Numbered from the stretch's first letter, positions 36,468 to 46,047 are shown. The stretch: 64,000 nucleotides of DNA from Massilia sp. YIM B02763 (GCF_030412015.1 NZ_JASNRD010000003.1:124001-188000); one strand, 5' to 3'. Program-made: numbers and translations. Notes: generated from the letters alone by a model not told the origin.

Positions 36468-39400
36468 TCAGACTTTCGATTCAGCAAGTTTATCTTCTTC
36501 CTGGTGCTTGTGCAGCGCCTGCTGGCGTTTGCTGCCCTTGAAGAAGCCCCGGATCACGACGAAGAACACGGGAACGAAGATCACGCCGAGCACGGTCGCG
36601 GTGATCATGCCGCCCATCACGCCCGTACCGATGGCGTGCTGGGACGCCGCGCCGGCGCCGCGCGAGATCGCGAGCGGCAGCACGCCGAGGATGAACGCCA
36701 GCGAGGTCATGATGATCGGGCGGAAACGCAGGTGCGCCGCTTCGAGCGCCGCGTCGAACGGCGACTTGCCCTCGGCCTGCAGGTCCTTGGCGAATTCCAC
36801 GATCAGGATCGCGTTCTTCGCCGCCAGGCCGATGATGGTGATCAGGCCGACCTTGAAGTACACGTCGTTCGACAGGCCGCGCATCGAGGCCGCCAGCAGC
36901 GAGCCGAGCACGCCCAGTGGCACCACCAGCAGCACCGCGACCGGGATCGACCAGCTTTCATACAGCGCGGCCAGGGCCAGGAACACGGCCAGCAGGGCGA
37001 AGCCGATCAGGATGAACACGGTGGAGCCCGACAGGATCTCCTCGCGCGACTGTCCGGTCCACTCGTAGGCGAAGCCGGCCGGCAGCTGGGCTGCCAGGCG
37101 TTGCATCTCGTCCAGTGCCTGGCCGGTCGAATAGCCCGGGGCCGGTTCGCCGGTCAGCTTCATCGACGGATAGCCGTTGTAGCGGATCGTCTGCATCGGG
37201 CCGGTCACCCACGAGGTGCTGGCGAACGAGGACAGCGGCACCGGCCTGCCCTGGGTATTCAGGGCATTGATGCGCAGCAGGTCGTCCGGCTGCATGCGCT
37301 GGGGCGCATCGGCCTGCACGATCACGCGCTGCAGGCGGCCGGCGTTCGGGAAGTCGTTCACGTAGGACGAGCCCAGCGAGGTCGACAGCGCGGTATTGAT
37401 CGCCGCGAAGGTCACGCCCAGGGCTTGCGCCTTGTCGCGGTCGATGTTCAGCTTGAGCTGCGGCGCGTCTTCCAGGCCTTCCGGACGCATGCCGGTCAGC
37501 ACCTTGCTCTGCATCGCCATGCCCAGCAGCTGGTTACGCGCGGCCACCAGCGCTTCGTGGCCCTTGCCGCCGCGGTCCTGCAGGCGGAACGAGAAGCCGG
37601 TGCCGGTACCCAGTTCCGGGATCGGCGGCGGGCTCACCACGAAGATGAACGAGTCGCGCAGCGCGCCCATGTGCATGGTGACGCGGCCGGCGAAGTCCTG
37701 CGCCGTATGGCCGTTGCCCTTGCGCTCGTCCCACGGTTTCAGCGGGATGAAGGCGAGGCCCATGTTCTGGCCCTGGCCGGAGAAGGAGAAGCCCGTCACG
37801 GCGACCATGTTGGCCACTTCCGGCTGCTTCATGACGTAGTCTTCCATCGCGCGCAGCACGGTGCCGGTACGCTCGGCGGTGGCGCCCGGCGGCAGCTGGA
37901 TGTTGGCGATCACATAGCCTTGGTCTTCGTTCGGCAGGAAGGAGTTCGGCAGGCGGGTGAACATCCAGCCGACCACGACGACCAGCACGGCGAACACGAC
38001 CATCCAGCGGCCGGCGCGCTTGAGGATCCTGGCGACCAGGCCTTCATAGCGCTTGGCGCCGGCGGTGAAGTTGCGGTTGAACCAGCCGAAGAAACCCTTC
38101 TTCTCGTGGTGGTGGCCGGCTTCGACGGGCTTGAGCAGGGTCGCGCACAGCGCCGGGGTCAGCGACAGCGCCAGGAAGGCCGAGAAGCCGATCGAGGTCA
38201 CCATCACGGCCGAGAACTGGCGGTAGATGTTGCCGACGGCGCCGGCGAAGAAGGCCAGCGGCACGAACACGGCCATCAGCACGACGGTCACGCCGATGAT
38301 CGCGCCCGAGATCTGGCCCATCGCCTTGCGGGTCGCTTCCAGCGGCGGCAGGCCTTCCTCGGACATGATGCGCTCGACGTTCTCCACCACGACGATGGCG
38401 TCGTCGACCACGATACCGATCACCAGCACCATGCCGAACATGGTCAGCACGTTGATCGAGAAGCCCATCGCCAGCAGGCAGGCGAAGGAGCCCAGCAGCG
38501 CCACCGGCACGACGATCGTCGGGATGATCGTGTAGCGCAGGTTCTGCAGGAAGATGAACATCACGATGAACACCAGCACGATCGCCTCGAACAGGGTGTG
38601 CACCACTTGCTCGATCGAGATCTGGATGAAAGTGGTCGAGTCGTAGGGAATCGAATACTTCATGCCTTGCGGGAAGTACTTCTGCAATTCCTTCATGCGC
38701 GCCTTGATCAGGTTAGCCGTTTCCAGCGCGTTACCCGACGGCGACAGCTGCACGCCGATACCGGCGGACGGCTTGCCGTTCAGGCGCGCGGTGGTCGTAT
38801 AGGCCTGGCCGCCGATCTCGATGCGTGCCACGTCCTTCAGGCGCACGGTGGAGCCGTCCGGATTCGCGCGCAGCACGATGTTGCCGAACTGCTCGATGTT
38901 CGACAGCTGGCCCGTCACGACGACGGTCGCGCTGATCTGCTGGCCCTTGGCCAGCGGCAGATCGCCGATGGTGCCGGAAGCCACCTGGGCATTCTGCTGG
39001 CTGATCGCCGTGGTCACGTCGGCCGGCGACATGTTGAAGCCGACCAGCTTGGCCGGGTCGATCCAGATGCGCATCGCGCGCTCGGTACCGAACAGCTGGG
39101 CCTGGCCCACGCCCTTGATCCGCTGGATCTCCGGCAGCACGTTGCGCGAGGCATAGTCGCCCAGCGCGATCGAGTCGGTGTTCGGGTCGTCCGACGAGAG
39201 GATAGTGAACAGCAGGAAGTTCGAGCGCGCCTTGTCCACGCGCACGCCCTGCTGGGTCACGGCCGGCGGCAGGCGCGGGGTCGCGCGCGACAGGCGGTTC
39301 TGGACGTCGACCTGGGCCAGGTCCGGATCCGTGCCGGTCTCGAACGAGATGGTGATCGAGCCGGTGCCGTTGGCCTGGCTGGTCGATTCCATGTAGATCA

Positions 39401-39623
39401 TGCCTTGGGCACCATTCATCTCGCGTTCGATGATCGAGATGACGGAATCTTCCAGCGTCTGGGCCGACGCACCCGGGTAGGTGACGCTGACGACGATCGA
39501 CGGCGGCGCCACGGTCGGGTATTGCGCGATCGGCAGCTGATTGATGGCAACGCCACCAAGCACCATGATGAACAGTGCGATCACCCAGGCAAAGATTGGG
39601 CGGTCAATAAAAAAACGTGCCAT
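36468..39623 (-). CDS. RND multidrug efflux permease (AcrB/HAE1 family)
   Basis: Inner-membrane proton-driven pump of 1051 residues, the usual length. It begins MARFFIDRPIFAWVIALFIM, and the proton-relay aspartate pair lies in GIVVDDAIVVVENVERI in TM4. The twelve-span pattern with two large periplasmic loops is evident (EDQGYVIANIQLPPGA; GSSYVNDFPNAGR). It is between the fusion protein and the outer-membrane channel genes. Substrates are probably hydrophobic or amphiphilic drugs by family. Confidence 0.96.
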   Translation of the reverse strand: MARFFIDRPIFAWVIALFIMVLGGVAINQLPIAQYPTVAPPSIVVSVTYPGASAQTLEDSVISIIEREMNGAQGMIYMESTSQANGTGSITISFETGTDPDLAQVDVQNRLSRATPRLPPAVTQQGVRVDKARSNFLLFTILSSDDPNTDSIALGDYASRNVLPEIQRIKGVGQAQLFGTERAMRIWIDPAKLVGFNMSPADVTTAISQQNAQVASGTIGDLPLAKGQQISATVVVTGQLSNIEQFGNIVLRANPDGSTVRLKDVARIEIGGQAYTTTARLNGKPSAGIGVQLSPSGNALETANLIKARMKELQKYFPQGMKYSIPYDSTTFIQISIEQVVHTLFEAIVLVFIVMFIFLQNLRYTIIPTIVVPVALLGSFACLLAMGFSINVLTMFGMVLVIGIVVDDAIVVVENVERIMSEEGLPPLEATRKAMGQISGAIIGVTVVLMAVFVPLAFFAGAVGNIYRQFSAVMVTSIGFSAFLALSLTPALCATLLKPVEAGHHHEKKGFFGWFNRNFTAGAKRYEGLVARILKRAGRWMVVFAVLVVVVGWMFTRLPNSFLPNEDQGYVIANIQLPPGATAERTGTVLRAMEDYVMKQPEVANMVAVTGFSFSGQGQNMGLAFIPLKPWDERKGNGHTAQDFAGRVTMHMGALRDSFIFVVSPPPIPELGTGTGFSFRLQDRGGKGHEALVAARNQLLGMAMQSKVLTGMRPEGLEDAPQLKLNIDRDKAQALGVTFAAINTALSTSLGSSYVNDFPNAGRLQRVIVQADAPQRMQPDDLLRINALNTQGRPVPLSSFASTSWVTGPMQTIRYNGYPSMKLTGEPAPGYSTGQALDEMQRLAAQLPAGFAYEWTGQSREEILSGSTVFILIGFALLAVFLALAALYESWSIPVAVLLVVPLGVLGSLLAASMRGLSNDVYFKVGLITIIGLAAKNAILIVEFAKDLQAEGKSPFDAALEAAHLRFRPIIMTSLAFILGVLPLAISRGAGAASQHAIGTGVMGGMITATVLGVIFVPVFFVVIRGFFKGSKRQQALHKHQEEDKLAESKV

Positions 39624-39646
39624 TGGAAAGTCCTGTTCCTTTCAAC

Positions 39647-40984
39647 TTACCGGTTGCCGTTGGCCGGGGTCTGGCCGCCGGCCGGCGGAGTGCCGGTCGC
39701 CGGGGTGCGTGCACCACCGGCCGCTGCCGTGGCCTGGGCGCCGGCGGCGTTCGGCTGGGCCGCCGGCGCACCGGCGGCTGCCGGGGCTTGCGGCGCGGCG
39801 GCCGGGGTCCAGGCGACCGGTTGCACCGGCGTGCCCGGCGGCATCATCTGCAATTTCTGGAAGCCGTCGACCATGACCTTCTCGCCTTCCTTCAGGCCGT
39901 CCACGACGACCCAGTTCTCGCCTTGCTGCGAAGCGATCTTGACGGTGCGGCTGACCGGCTTGTTGTCGGCGCCGACGACCATCAGGGTATCGCCATTCTG
40001 GCCGCCGCGGGTAACGGCTTGTTGCGGCACCAGGATGCCCGACGGCAGCTCGGCCTGGGACAGGCGTACGCGCACGTACTGGCCCGGCAGCAGGGCATTG
40101 TCCGGGTTGGCGACCTGGCCGCGCAGGGTCACCTGGCCGCTGCTCTCGTCGACGGTGACGTCGGAGAACAGCAGGGTGCCCTTGCGGTTCAGCGTGGTGC
40201 CGTCTTCCAGCACGACGGTGACCGGCAGCGCCGCGTCGATGCCCTTGCCGCCGGCCTTCTTGCGCAGGTTCTGCAGTTCCAGCGCGGATTGGGTAATGTT
40301 CAGGTATACGGAATCGGTCTGCTGGATCAGCGCCATCTGGGTCGCCTCGGTCGCCGAGACGAGGGCGCCTTCGGTCACCAGCGCGCGGCCGATGCGGCCC
40401 GTGATCGGGGCGTAGACGTTGGCGTAGTCGTAGTTGATCTGGGCGATCTTCAGCTGGGCCTTGGCCGAGTTGACTTCCGCCTCGGCCTGCTTGGCGGCGG
40501 CGACGGCGTTCGTGTACTCCTGCTTGCTGACGGCATTGGCCTCGACCAGCGGCTTGTAGCGCTCGACGACGGCGGAGGTCGAGACCAGAGTGGCTTCTGC
40601 GCTGCCCACTGCCGCCTTGGCGGCATTGACCTGGGCCTGGTAGGGTGCCGGATCGATCTGGAACAGGGACTGGCCCTGCTTGACGATGCTGCCCTCGGTG
40701 AACAGGCGCTTCAGGACGACCCCGTTGACGCGGGCGCGGACCTCGGCCGTACGGATCGCCTGGACGCGTGCCGGCAGTTCGGTTTCCAGCGCCACCGGCT
40801 GGAACTTGGTGGTGATCACGCCAACCTGCGGCGGCGGCATCTTGGCGCCGGCGCCGGCACCGGCCTTGGCGTCATCCTTGGGGCCGCAGGCGGACAGCAG
40901 GGCCACGGCAACCAGGGTACTCGCGGCGAGACGGGCGGCCGGCGATCCGGTCAATGACAGGGAAGAGGATGGGGCAGAGCGCAT
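39647..40984 (-). CDS. RND efflux periplasmic adaptor (AcrA family)
   Basis: Membrane-fusion protein of 445 residues. Lipoprotein signal with Cys33 (VALLSAC), biotinyl-lipoyl-like half-motifs (EVRARVNGVVLKRLFTEGS and the matching YANVYAPITGRIGRA), alpha-hairpin and beta-barrel regions. The last 60 residues are a low-complexity Ala/Pro/Thr/Gly tail. AAGGAAG precedes the ATG. It is the first gene of the operon, divergent from the TetR gene. Confidence 0.94.
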   Translation of the reverse strand: MRSAPSSSLSLTGSPAARLAASTLVAVALLSACGPKDDAKAGAGAGAKMPPPQVGVITTKFQPVALETELPARVQAIRTAEVRARVNGVVLKRLFTEGSIVKQGQSLFQIDPAPYQAQVNAAKAAVGSAEATLVSTSAVVERYKPLVEANAVSKQEYTNAVAAAKQAEAEVNSAKAQLKIAQINYDYANVYAPITGRIGRALVTEGALVSATEATQMALIQQTDSVYLNITQSALELQNLRKKAGGKGIDAALPVTVVLEDGTTLNRKGTLLFSDVTVDESSGQVTLRGQVANPDNALLPGQYVRVRLSQAELPSGILVPQQAVTRGGQNGDTLMVVGADNKPVSRTVKIASQQGENWVVVDGLKEGEKVMVDGFQKLQMMPPGTPVQPVAWTPAAAPQAPAAAGAPAAQPNAAGAQATAAAGGARTPATGTPPAGGQTPANGNR

Positions 40985-41010
40985 TAATGCTTCCTTTTTG
41001 TTAGAAAAAG

Positions 41011-41058
41011 GATAAAACCGTCCTGCAGTACTCTCTGGTACGGCAATACGGTTTTATC
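41011..41058. promoter_or_regulatory. Inverted repeat in the RND/TetR intergenic region
   Basis: GATAAAACCGT (41011-41021) and its exact reverse complement ACGGTTTTATC (41048-41058) flank a 26-nt centre containing GTAC...GTAC. The position between the divergent efflux operon and its TetR gene makes it a candidate operator for that repressor. Confidence 0.5.
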
Positions 41059-41140
41059 GCTGGCTTCATGAAAACCCGGCTATACTATCACGAGTGTATG
41101 TTTAAATGTTTCTGTCTACTACATTTGGAGAACGTGGCTG

Positions 41141-41785
41141 ATGGCCCGCAGAACGAAAGAAGAGGCGGCTGCCACCCGCGACAGCATCCTGGATGCAGCT
41201 GAAAAATTGTTTGTAGAACAGGGCGTTTCACGCACCACGCTACAGCATATCGCAAGCGAAGCCGGCGCGACGCGTGGCGCGATCTATTGGCATTTCGACG
41301 ACAAAAGCGCGTTGTTCAATGCAATGATGGACCGGGTGAGGTTGCCGCTCGAAGCCGAACTGCAGGTGCTCGACGAATCCGAGTCCGCCGACCCGCTGGA
41401 TGACTTGCGCAACTACGTGATGGCGGTGCTGCGCCGCACGGTGAACGACCCGCAGGCGCGGCGCGTGTTCGAGATCGCCACGCTGAAAGTGGAATTCGTC
41501 GACGAGATGGATGCCGTGCGCCAGCGGCGCCAGCACAACATCAACGACTGGATGAGCCGCGCCGAGCGGCGCGTCGCGCGCGCCGTGGAAAAGGGCCAGA
41601 TCGAAGGCACGGGCGACGCGCGCACGGTGGCGCGGTCGATGTGGATCATGATCGACGGCCTGATCCGCACCTGGATGTTCGATCCGCAGGGTTTCGACCT
41701 GATCAAGCAGGGCGAGTGCATGATCGATCCCTATCTGAATGGCTTGCGGGTGGGGTGCGGCAAGCTGGCAGACGCAGTCAAGTAA
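41141..41785 (+). CDS. TetR-family repressor (AcrR type)
   Basis: A 214-residue repressor. The N-terminal helix-turn-helix shows RDSILDAAEKLFVEQGVSRTTL and IASEAGATRGAIYWHFDDKSALF, very similar to AcrR/TtgR. The C-terminal part is the ligand domain. Divergent from the RND operon by about 156 bp, which is the standard layout for local repression relieved by pump substrates. GGAG lies upstream of the ATG. Confidence 0.93.
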   Translation: MARRTKEEAAATRDSILDAAEKLFVEQGVSRTTLQHIASEAGATRGAIYWHFDDKSALFNAMMDRVRLPLEAELQVLDESESADPLDDLRNYVMAVLRRTVNDPQARRVFEIATLKVEFVDEMDAVRQRRQHNINDWMSRAERRVARAVEKGQIEGTGDARTVARSMWIMIDGLIRTWMFDPQGFDLIKQGECMIDPYLNGLRVGCGKLADAVK

Positions 41786-41802
41786 GAAAAAGCGTCCCGA
41801 AA

Positions 41803-41889
41803 CGTCGCCCCCGCGCAGGCGGGGGGGCCAATGTCTGCATGCGTATCGCAATGCGTGCAAATTGGGCCCCCGCCTGCGCGGGGGCGACG
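41803..41889. repeat. Family B palindromic repeat, copy 2
   Basis: CGTCGCCCCCGCG...GCGGGGGGGCCAAT and ATTGGGCCCCCGCCTGCGCG...GGGCGACG form an 87-nt inverted repeat closely related to 14019-14100 (the unique centres differ). It lies between the convergent tetR and transaldolase genes. Confidence 0.85.
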
Positions 41890-41915
41890 GTGTTTAACGA
41901 TCGAAAATGATGCGA

Positions 41916-42845
41916 TCAACGCATCTCTTCGATCATCTTCTTCAGCTTGGCCGAATCCGCGCAGAACGCACGGATGCCCTCGGCCAGCTTCTCGGTGGCC
42001 ATCGCGTCTTCGTTCAGCATGAAGCGGAAGGTCTTTTCGTCCATCGCGATCTTCTCGATGTCCGCACCCGCGTCGGCGGTCAGCTTGCGCTCGACGGCGC
42101 CGTCGGCATCGGCCAGCTTCTGCAGCAGGTCCGGCGAGATCGTCAGCAGGTCGCAGCCGGCCAGTTCCAGGATCTGCGAGGTATTGCGGAAGCTCGCGCC
42201 CATGACTTCGGTCTTGTAGCCGAACTTGCGGTAGTACTGGTAGATGCGCTTGACCGACTGCACGCCCGGATCGTCCGAACCGGTGTATTCAAGGCCGGTC
42301 GACTTCTTGTACCAGTCGTAGATGCGGCCGACGAACGGCGAGATCAGCTGCACGTTCGCTTCGGCGCAGGCGATCGCCTGGCACAGCGAGAACAGCAGGG
42401 TCAGGTTGCAGCGGATGCCTTCCTTTTCCAGGATCTCTGCGGCGCGGATGCCTTCCCAGGTCGATGCGATCTTGATCAGCACGCGTTCGCGGGAGATGCC
42501 GGCGGCTTCGTACAGGGCGATCAGTTCGCGGCCCTTGGCCACGGTCGCCTCGGTGTCGAACGACAGGGCGGCATCGATCTCGGTGGAAACGCGGCCCGGC
42601 ACGTACTTCAGGATCTCGACGCCGAAGGCGATCAGGAGGCGGTCGACGACGTCCTCGATCGAGCCGTCGGGCGAATCGGCGACGGCTTTTTCCAGCAGCG
42701 GACGGTATTCCGGCTTCTGGACGGCCTTCAGGATCAGCGACGGGTTGGTGGTCGCATCCTGCGGCGCGTAGGCCTTGATCGACTGGAAGTCGCCGGTATC
42801 GGCCACCACGGTGGTGAATTGCTTGAGCTGTTCGAGTTGATTCAT
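41916..42845 (-). CDS. tal: Transaldolase (TalB family)
   Basis: Transfers a three-carbon unit between sugar phosphates in the non-oxidative pentose phosphate pathway. A 309-residue protein starting [18 protein letters not shown]. Motifs are [10 protein letters not shown], the Schiff-base Lys in [12 protein letters not shown], and [15 protein letters not shown]. The start at 42845 gives the usual N-terminus; the frame extends 22 codons further upstream. Metabolically linked to the zwf/edd cluster a few kb away, but no HexR-like box was seen before it. Confidence 0.95.
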   Translation of the reverse strand: MNQLEQLKQFTTVVADTGDFQSIKAYAPQDATTNPSLILKAVQKPEYRPLLEKAVADSPDGSIEDVVDRLLIAFGVEILKYVPGRVSTEIDAALSFDTEATVAKGRELIALYEAAGISRERVLIKIASTWEGIRAAEILEKEGIRCNLTLLFSLCQAIACAEANVQLISPFVGRIYDWYKKSTGLEYTGSDDPGVQSVKRIYQYYRKFGYKTEVMGASFRNTSQILELAGCDLLTISPDLLQKLADADGAVERKLTADAGADIEKIAMDEKTFRFMLNEDAMATEKLAEGIRAFCADSAKLKKMIEEMR

Positions 42846-42990
42846 GGTGCTGGGAAGGGGAGGGGTGGAAATTAGGGCGATATTGTACGCCTTCGGCAGG
42901 TCCGGCGGCATTTCGTGGCCGGCTTGCCGTCCATGCGGCGATTGTTGTCGGCGCCCTGATCGAGCACGGCATCGGCGCCTGTGCCTATCA

Positions 42991-43020
42991 CCGCGTGGAC
43001 GGCGGAGCCGTCCACCCTAC
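42991..43020. repeat. Family A palindromic repeat, copy 4 (single hairpin)
   Basis: One hairpin only, CGCGTGGACGGCGGAGCCGTCC...CCCTAC. It overlaps the 3' end of fosA: the TAG stop (43017-43019, minus strand) is the TAG of the repeat edge GTAGGG. Confidence 0.85.
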
Positions 43021-43427
43021 GCAAAGAGCATCCCTGGATACGGTTTCTCGCGGCAGGCCGCCAGCCGGCTGGCCAGGTCGCCCACGTGCGCTTCGAGCTG
43101 GTGCCCGTCCGGGTCGAGGAAATAGACGGACTCGCCCTCGCTGCGGTTGCGCCGCCATTCCTGTACGCCAGCCGCCAGCAGCCGTGTGCGGAAGGCCGCG
43201 ACATCCTGCTGGGCGATGGAAAACGCGTAATGCGTGTAGTCCGCGCCCGGGGGCGCGGCGGCACGCGCCGGGTCGAGCGACAGGCACAGCCACAATTCGC
43301 CGAGCGCCAGGTAGGCGCCGGCATCCCACACGGCCTCGCAGCGGAAACCGAGCAGGTCGCGGTAGAAGCCGACGCTGCGTTCGACGTCCGTCACCGCCAG
43401 CGTCAGGTGATTCAGTCCGGTCAGCAA
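43017..43427 (-). CDS. fosA: FosA-family fosfomycin glutathione transferase
   Basis: Predicted Mn/K-dependent enzyme adding glutathione to fosfomycin. A 136-residue vicinal-oxygen-chelate protein. Metal ligands sit as in FosA: His7 (GLNHLTLAV), His66 (DYTHYAF) and Glu112 (LEAHVGDL), with the substrate loop NRSEGES near 94-100. I start at a TTG (43427) inside the msrC stop region, since [11 protein letters not shown] is the FosA N-terminus; it overlaps msrC by 7 bp. The stop codon comes from a palindromic repeat, so the last residues may be non-ancestral. Chromosomal FosA-like genes need not give clinical resistance. Confidence 0.87.
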   Translation of the reverse strand: MLTGLNHLTLAVTDVERSVGFYRDLLGFRCEAVWDAGAYLALGELWLCLSLDPARAAAPPGADYTHYAFSIAQQDVAAFRTRLLAAGVQEWRRNRSEGESVYFLDPDGHQLEAHVGDLASRLAACREKPYPGMLFA

Positions 43428-43918
43428 TCGGTCCCGTCCAGGAACGCCTGCACCATCGCTTCCAGGCCGGCCTTGTCTTCTTCCGAGAAGCGGTCCGGGG
43501 TCGGGCTGTCGATGTCGAACACGCCGATCAGCTTGTCGTTCTTGACCAGCGGGATCACGATTTCCGAGGCCGATGCCGAATCGCAGGCGATGTGGCCCGG
43601 GAAGGCGTGCACGTCCGGCACGACGATGGTCTTGCGCTCGACGGCCGTGGTGCCGCACACGCCGCGGCCGAATGGGATGCGGGCGCAGGCCGGCTTGCCC
43701 TGGAACGGGCCGACCAGCAGGTCCTGGCCCTCGCCCTTCTTGCTCGGCACGGTGAGGTAGAAGCCGGCCCAGTTCAGGTCGGCGATGGTGTCGTAGACCA
43801 GGGCCGAGAATTGCGAGGCGTTCGCGATGAGGTCGCGCTCGCCTTCGAGGACGCTGGCGACCTGGCGTACCAGCAGGTCGTAGTCGGGGCGGGTGCTGCG
43901 TTCGGGATTGATGTGCAT
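43421..43918 (-). CDS. msrC: Free methionine-(R)-sulfoxide reductase (GAF fold)
   Basis: Reduces free methionine R-sulfoxide. A 165-residue GAF protein with catalytic/resolving cysteines Cys78, Cys88 and Cys112 ([14 protein letters not shown], then HIACDS). Their spacings of 10 and 24 equal those of the characterised enzyme. Also LNWAGFYL and the C-terminal [22 protein letters not shown]. Overlaps fosA at its 3' end; its 5' side faces the Septu-like genes. Confidence 0.92.
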   Translation of the reverse strand: MHINPERSTRPDYDLLVRQVASVLEGERDLIANASQFSALVYDTIADLNWAGFYLTVPSKKGEGQDLLVGPFQGKPACARIPFGRGVCGTTAVERKTIVVPDVHAFPGHIACDSASASEIVIPLVKNDKLIGVFDIDSPTPDRFSEEDKAGLEAMVQAFLDGTDC

Positions 43919-44060
43919 GGCGTATGGCTAAACTGGTCTAAATGCCATATTTTACGGCAGCCCGGTTTTTGGCGCAGGCCGACCGACGATGTCGTATTGA
44001 TGACTTGATGATGACTTAGAATGTTGGTTTCGACGTCCGCCACTACGGATCAGGATCAGC

Positions 44061-45374
44061 ATGAAAATCAAGCAGCTTCGTCTAGAAAATGTGGGGCCAT
44101 TCAGTTCGCTTGCGGTCGAGCTTGATGCAGCCGTGACCGTATTAATCGGAAATAACGGTGCCGGCAAGACGACCATCCTCAAATCCTTGGCTACCTCGCT
44201 GAGCTGGTTCGTTGCACGTTTTCGCAGCGAAAAAGGGAGCGGTAGCGCGATCGACGAGGAACAGATACTCAACGGCGCCAACGCTGCTTCCGTTGCCATG
44301 GCAGTCGTGGACGGGGGCGAGCCGTATGAATGGACACTTTCCAAGACGCGCATCGGTCGCAAGAATGGTCATCCGTCGCAGTTGAACAATGCGACGCGGC
44401 TTGCCGACGTCTATCGCACTTCCTTGTCTTCAAATGAACAGGCGAATGTCCCACTCATCGCGTTTTATCCGGTCGAGCGTGTCGTGCTTGATATTCCACT
44501 GAAAATCAGGGAGAAGCATACGTTTCAACAGTTGGATGGGTATGACAACTCCCTGAGTCAAGGCGTCGATTTTCGTCGTTTCTTCGAGTGGTTTCGAGAA
44601 CGTGAGGATTCGGAAAATGAAAGCAGCATTCCTGAGGAAACATTAAAAGCAATTGAAAGTACGCTCGATGCGGATACTTGGAACACACTGGTCAAAGGAG
44701 GCCTCATCTCGCCGAGGGACCGTCAGTTGACCGCTGTGCGTGCAGCGATCGCCCACTTCATGCCCGGATTCAGCAACCTGAGAGTGCGGCGCAAGCCGCG
44801 GCTGTACATGTCGATCGACAAGGGAGCGGAAACCCTGAACGTATCTCAACTGTCCCAGGGCGAGAAATCCTTGATGGCATTGGTGGGAGATATCGCGCGT
44901 CGATTGGCCATGATGAATCCCGGCCTGGCGAATCCACTGGAGGGCGAAGGTATTGTGCTGATCGACGAAGTCGACATGCACCTGCATCCAAAATGGGCAC
45001 GCAGCATCGTTCAGCGATTGACGAATACGTTCCCGAACTGCCAGTTCGTGCTGACGACCCATTCTCCACTCGTCATCAGCGACAGCAAGGACATATTGGT
45101 CTATGCGCTGGAAAACGGTGAACTGGTCAAGGTGCCACCGCTCTACGGGCAGGACGTGAACACCGTCTTGCTCGAAGCAATGGATACGCATGTGCGGAAT
45201 GCCTTGGTAGCGCAGCGCCTGAACGACCTTCTGGATGCAATCCATGACCGCAAGTTGGACGACGCCAGGAGGATGGCACGGGATTTGGAAGCGGAGCTTC
45301 CGGCCCAGCATGTCGAGCTCGCGAAAGCAAGGCTGCTTTTGCGTAAGGAGGAATTGCGTCTTGCGAAGAATTGA
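44061..45374 (+). CDS. ptuA: PtuA-like ATPase of a Septu-type defence system
   Basis: A 437-residue ABC/RecF-like ATPase. Walker A GNNGAGKT (30-37), ABC signature SQGEKS (265-270), Walker B IVLIDE (298-303) with catalytic Glu303, and switch His334 in LTTHSPLVI. Between them is a helical insertion (about 110-240), as in OLD/PtuA proteins. The partner gene encodes an HNH nuclease of the PtuB type, the defining pair of Septu. In studied Septu systems PtuA senses phage infection and controls PtuB. Lower G+C than flanking genes. No reverse transcriptase lies upstream, so not a retron variant. The partner is essential to this call; alone it would be AAA family. Confidence 0.85.
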   Translation: MKIKQLRLENVGPFSSLAVELDAAVTVLIGNNGAGKTTILKSLATSLSWFVARFRSEKGSGSAIDEEQILNGANAASVAMAVVDGGEPYEWTLSKTRIGRKNGHPSQLNNATRLADVYRTSLSSNEQANVPLIAFYPVERVVLDIPLKIREKHTFQQLDGYDNSLSQGVDFRRFFEWFREREDSENESSIPEETLKAIESTLDADTWNTLVKGGLISPRDRQLTAVRAAIAHFMPGFSNLRVRRKPRLYMSIDKGAETLNVSQLSQGEKSLMALVGDIARRLAMMNPGLANPLEGEGIVLIDEVDMHLHPKWARSIVQRLTNTFPNCQFVLTTHSPLVISDSKDILVYALENGELVKVPPLYGQDVNTVLLEAMDTHVRNALVAQRLNDLLDAIHDRKLDDARRMARDLEAELPAQHVELAKARLLLRKEELRLAKN

Positions 45375-46005
45375 CAAGGGGGTGGAGCCGCGCAGCCTCA
45401 CGGCATGGAAGCGTGCGCACCAGCACGGCACCTATGCCGATCTCCCTCCGGAGGAACGGCAAGCCATCCGACAAGCCTGTGCGCTGGAGCAGTACTACTT
45501 GTGTGGATATTGCTGTGATGCGATATCAGGAGAGGCGAGCGATACTACCAACGAGCATGTAGAAGCGCAGAAGCTTGCTCCGCACCGTACTGTCGATTTC
45601 AGCAATATCATTGCGAGTTGCGCAGCCCTGCATCATTGCGACAAAGCGCATGGTTCGCAAGCCTTGCCGCTGACACCCCTGATGGCCGAATGCGAGAGCG
45701 AACTTCGCTACAAGATCAGCGGAAGGGTAGAGGGTCTGACGGATAGGGCAAGGGAAGCCATTCGTGTCTTGAACCTTGGGGATGCGGAACAGGCAAACAA
45801 GGCACTCATAGAAAAGCGCAAGGCTTTGTGCAATGCCTTGTTGTGGACGAACGGGATCGATCCGGAACAGGGGCTCGAGGATGAGGAACTCATCCGGATC
45901 GTCATCGCCGACCTGTTGCAACCCAAAGAGGGGCGGCTTGAAGCATTTGCGCCAGTGCTGGCAAACATCATGAGCGCGTGGCTCGAAGGTCGCCAAGTGG
46001 AATAA
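45361..46005 (+). CDS. ptuB: PtuB-like HNH nuclease of a Septu-type defence system
   Basis: A 214-residue HNH protein. It begins MRRIDKGVEPRSLTAW (the typical PtuB opening), then a zinc cysteine pair Cys48/Cys51 (YYLCGYCCDAI), the HNH His66 in TTNEHVEAQKLA, Asn82 in DFSNIIASC and Cys87/Cys93. The start is a TTG at 45361, chosen because a perfect AAGGAGG lies 9 bases upstream and the protein then starts as expected. It overlaps the PtuA gene by 14 bp, so the two are coupled. Predicted to cut nucleic acid once released or activated by PtuA. Confidence 0.86.
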   Translation: MRRIDKGVEPRSLTAWKRAHQHGTYADLPPEERQAIRQACALEQYYLCGYCCDAISGEASDTTNEHVEAQKLAPHRTVDFSNIIASCAALHHCDKAHGSQALPLTPLMAECESELRYKISGRVEGLTDRAREAIRVLNLGDAEQANKALIEKRKALCNALLWTNGIDPEQGLEDEELIRIVIADLLQPKEGRLEAFAPVLANIMSAWLEGRQVE

Positions 46006-46047
46006 ACTAAGACGATCAGTGGTGTGGACCAGCGGAGGGGAATCGAC

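Noticed and set aside
36444..40415. Very long plus-strand open frame opposite the RND genes
   Set aside because: It is the antisense of high-G+C genes; the Arg/His/Gly-rich translation has no domain, while the minus strand encodes well-known efflux proteins.
43919..44060. Possible retron msr/msd upstream of the PtuA-like gene
   Set aside because: The gap is only 142 bp and no reverse transcriptase gene is present; the pair reads as stand-alone Septu.
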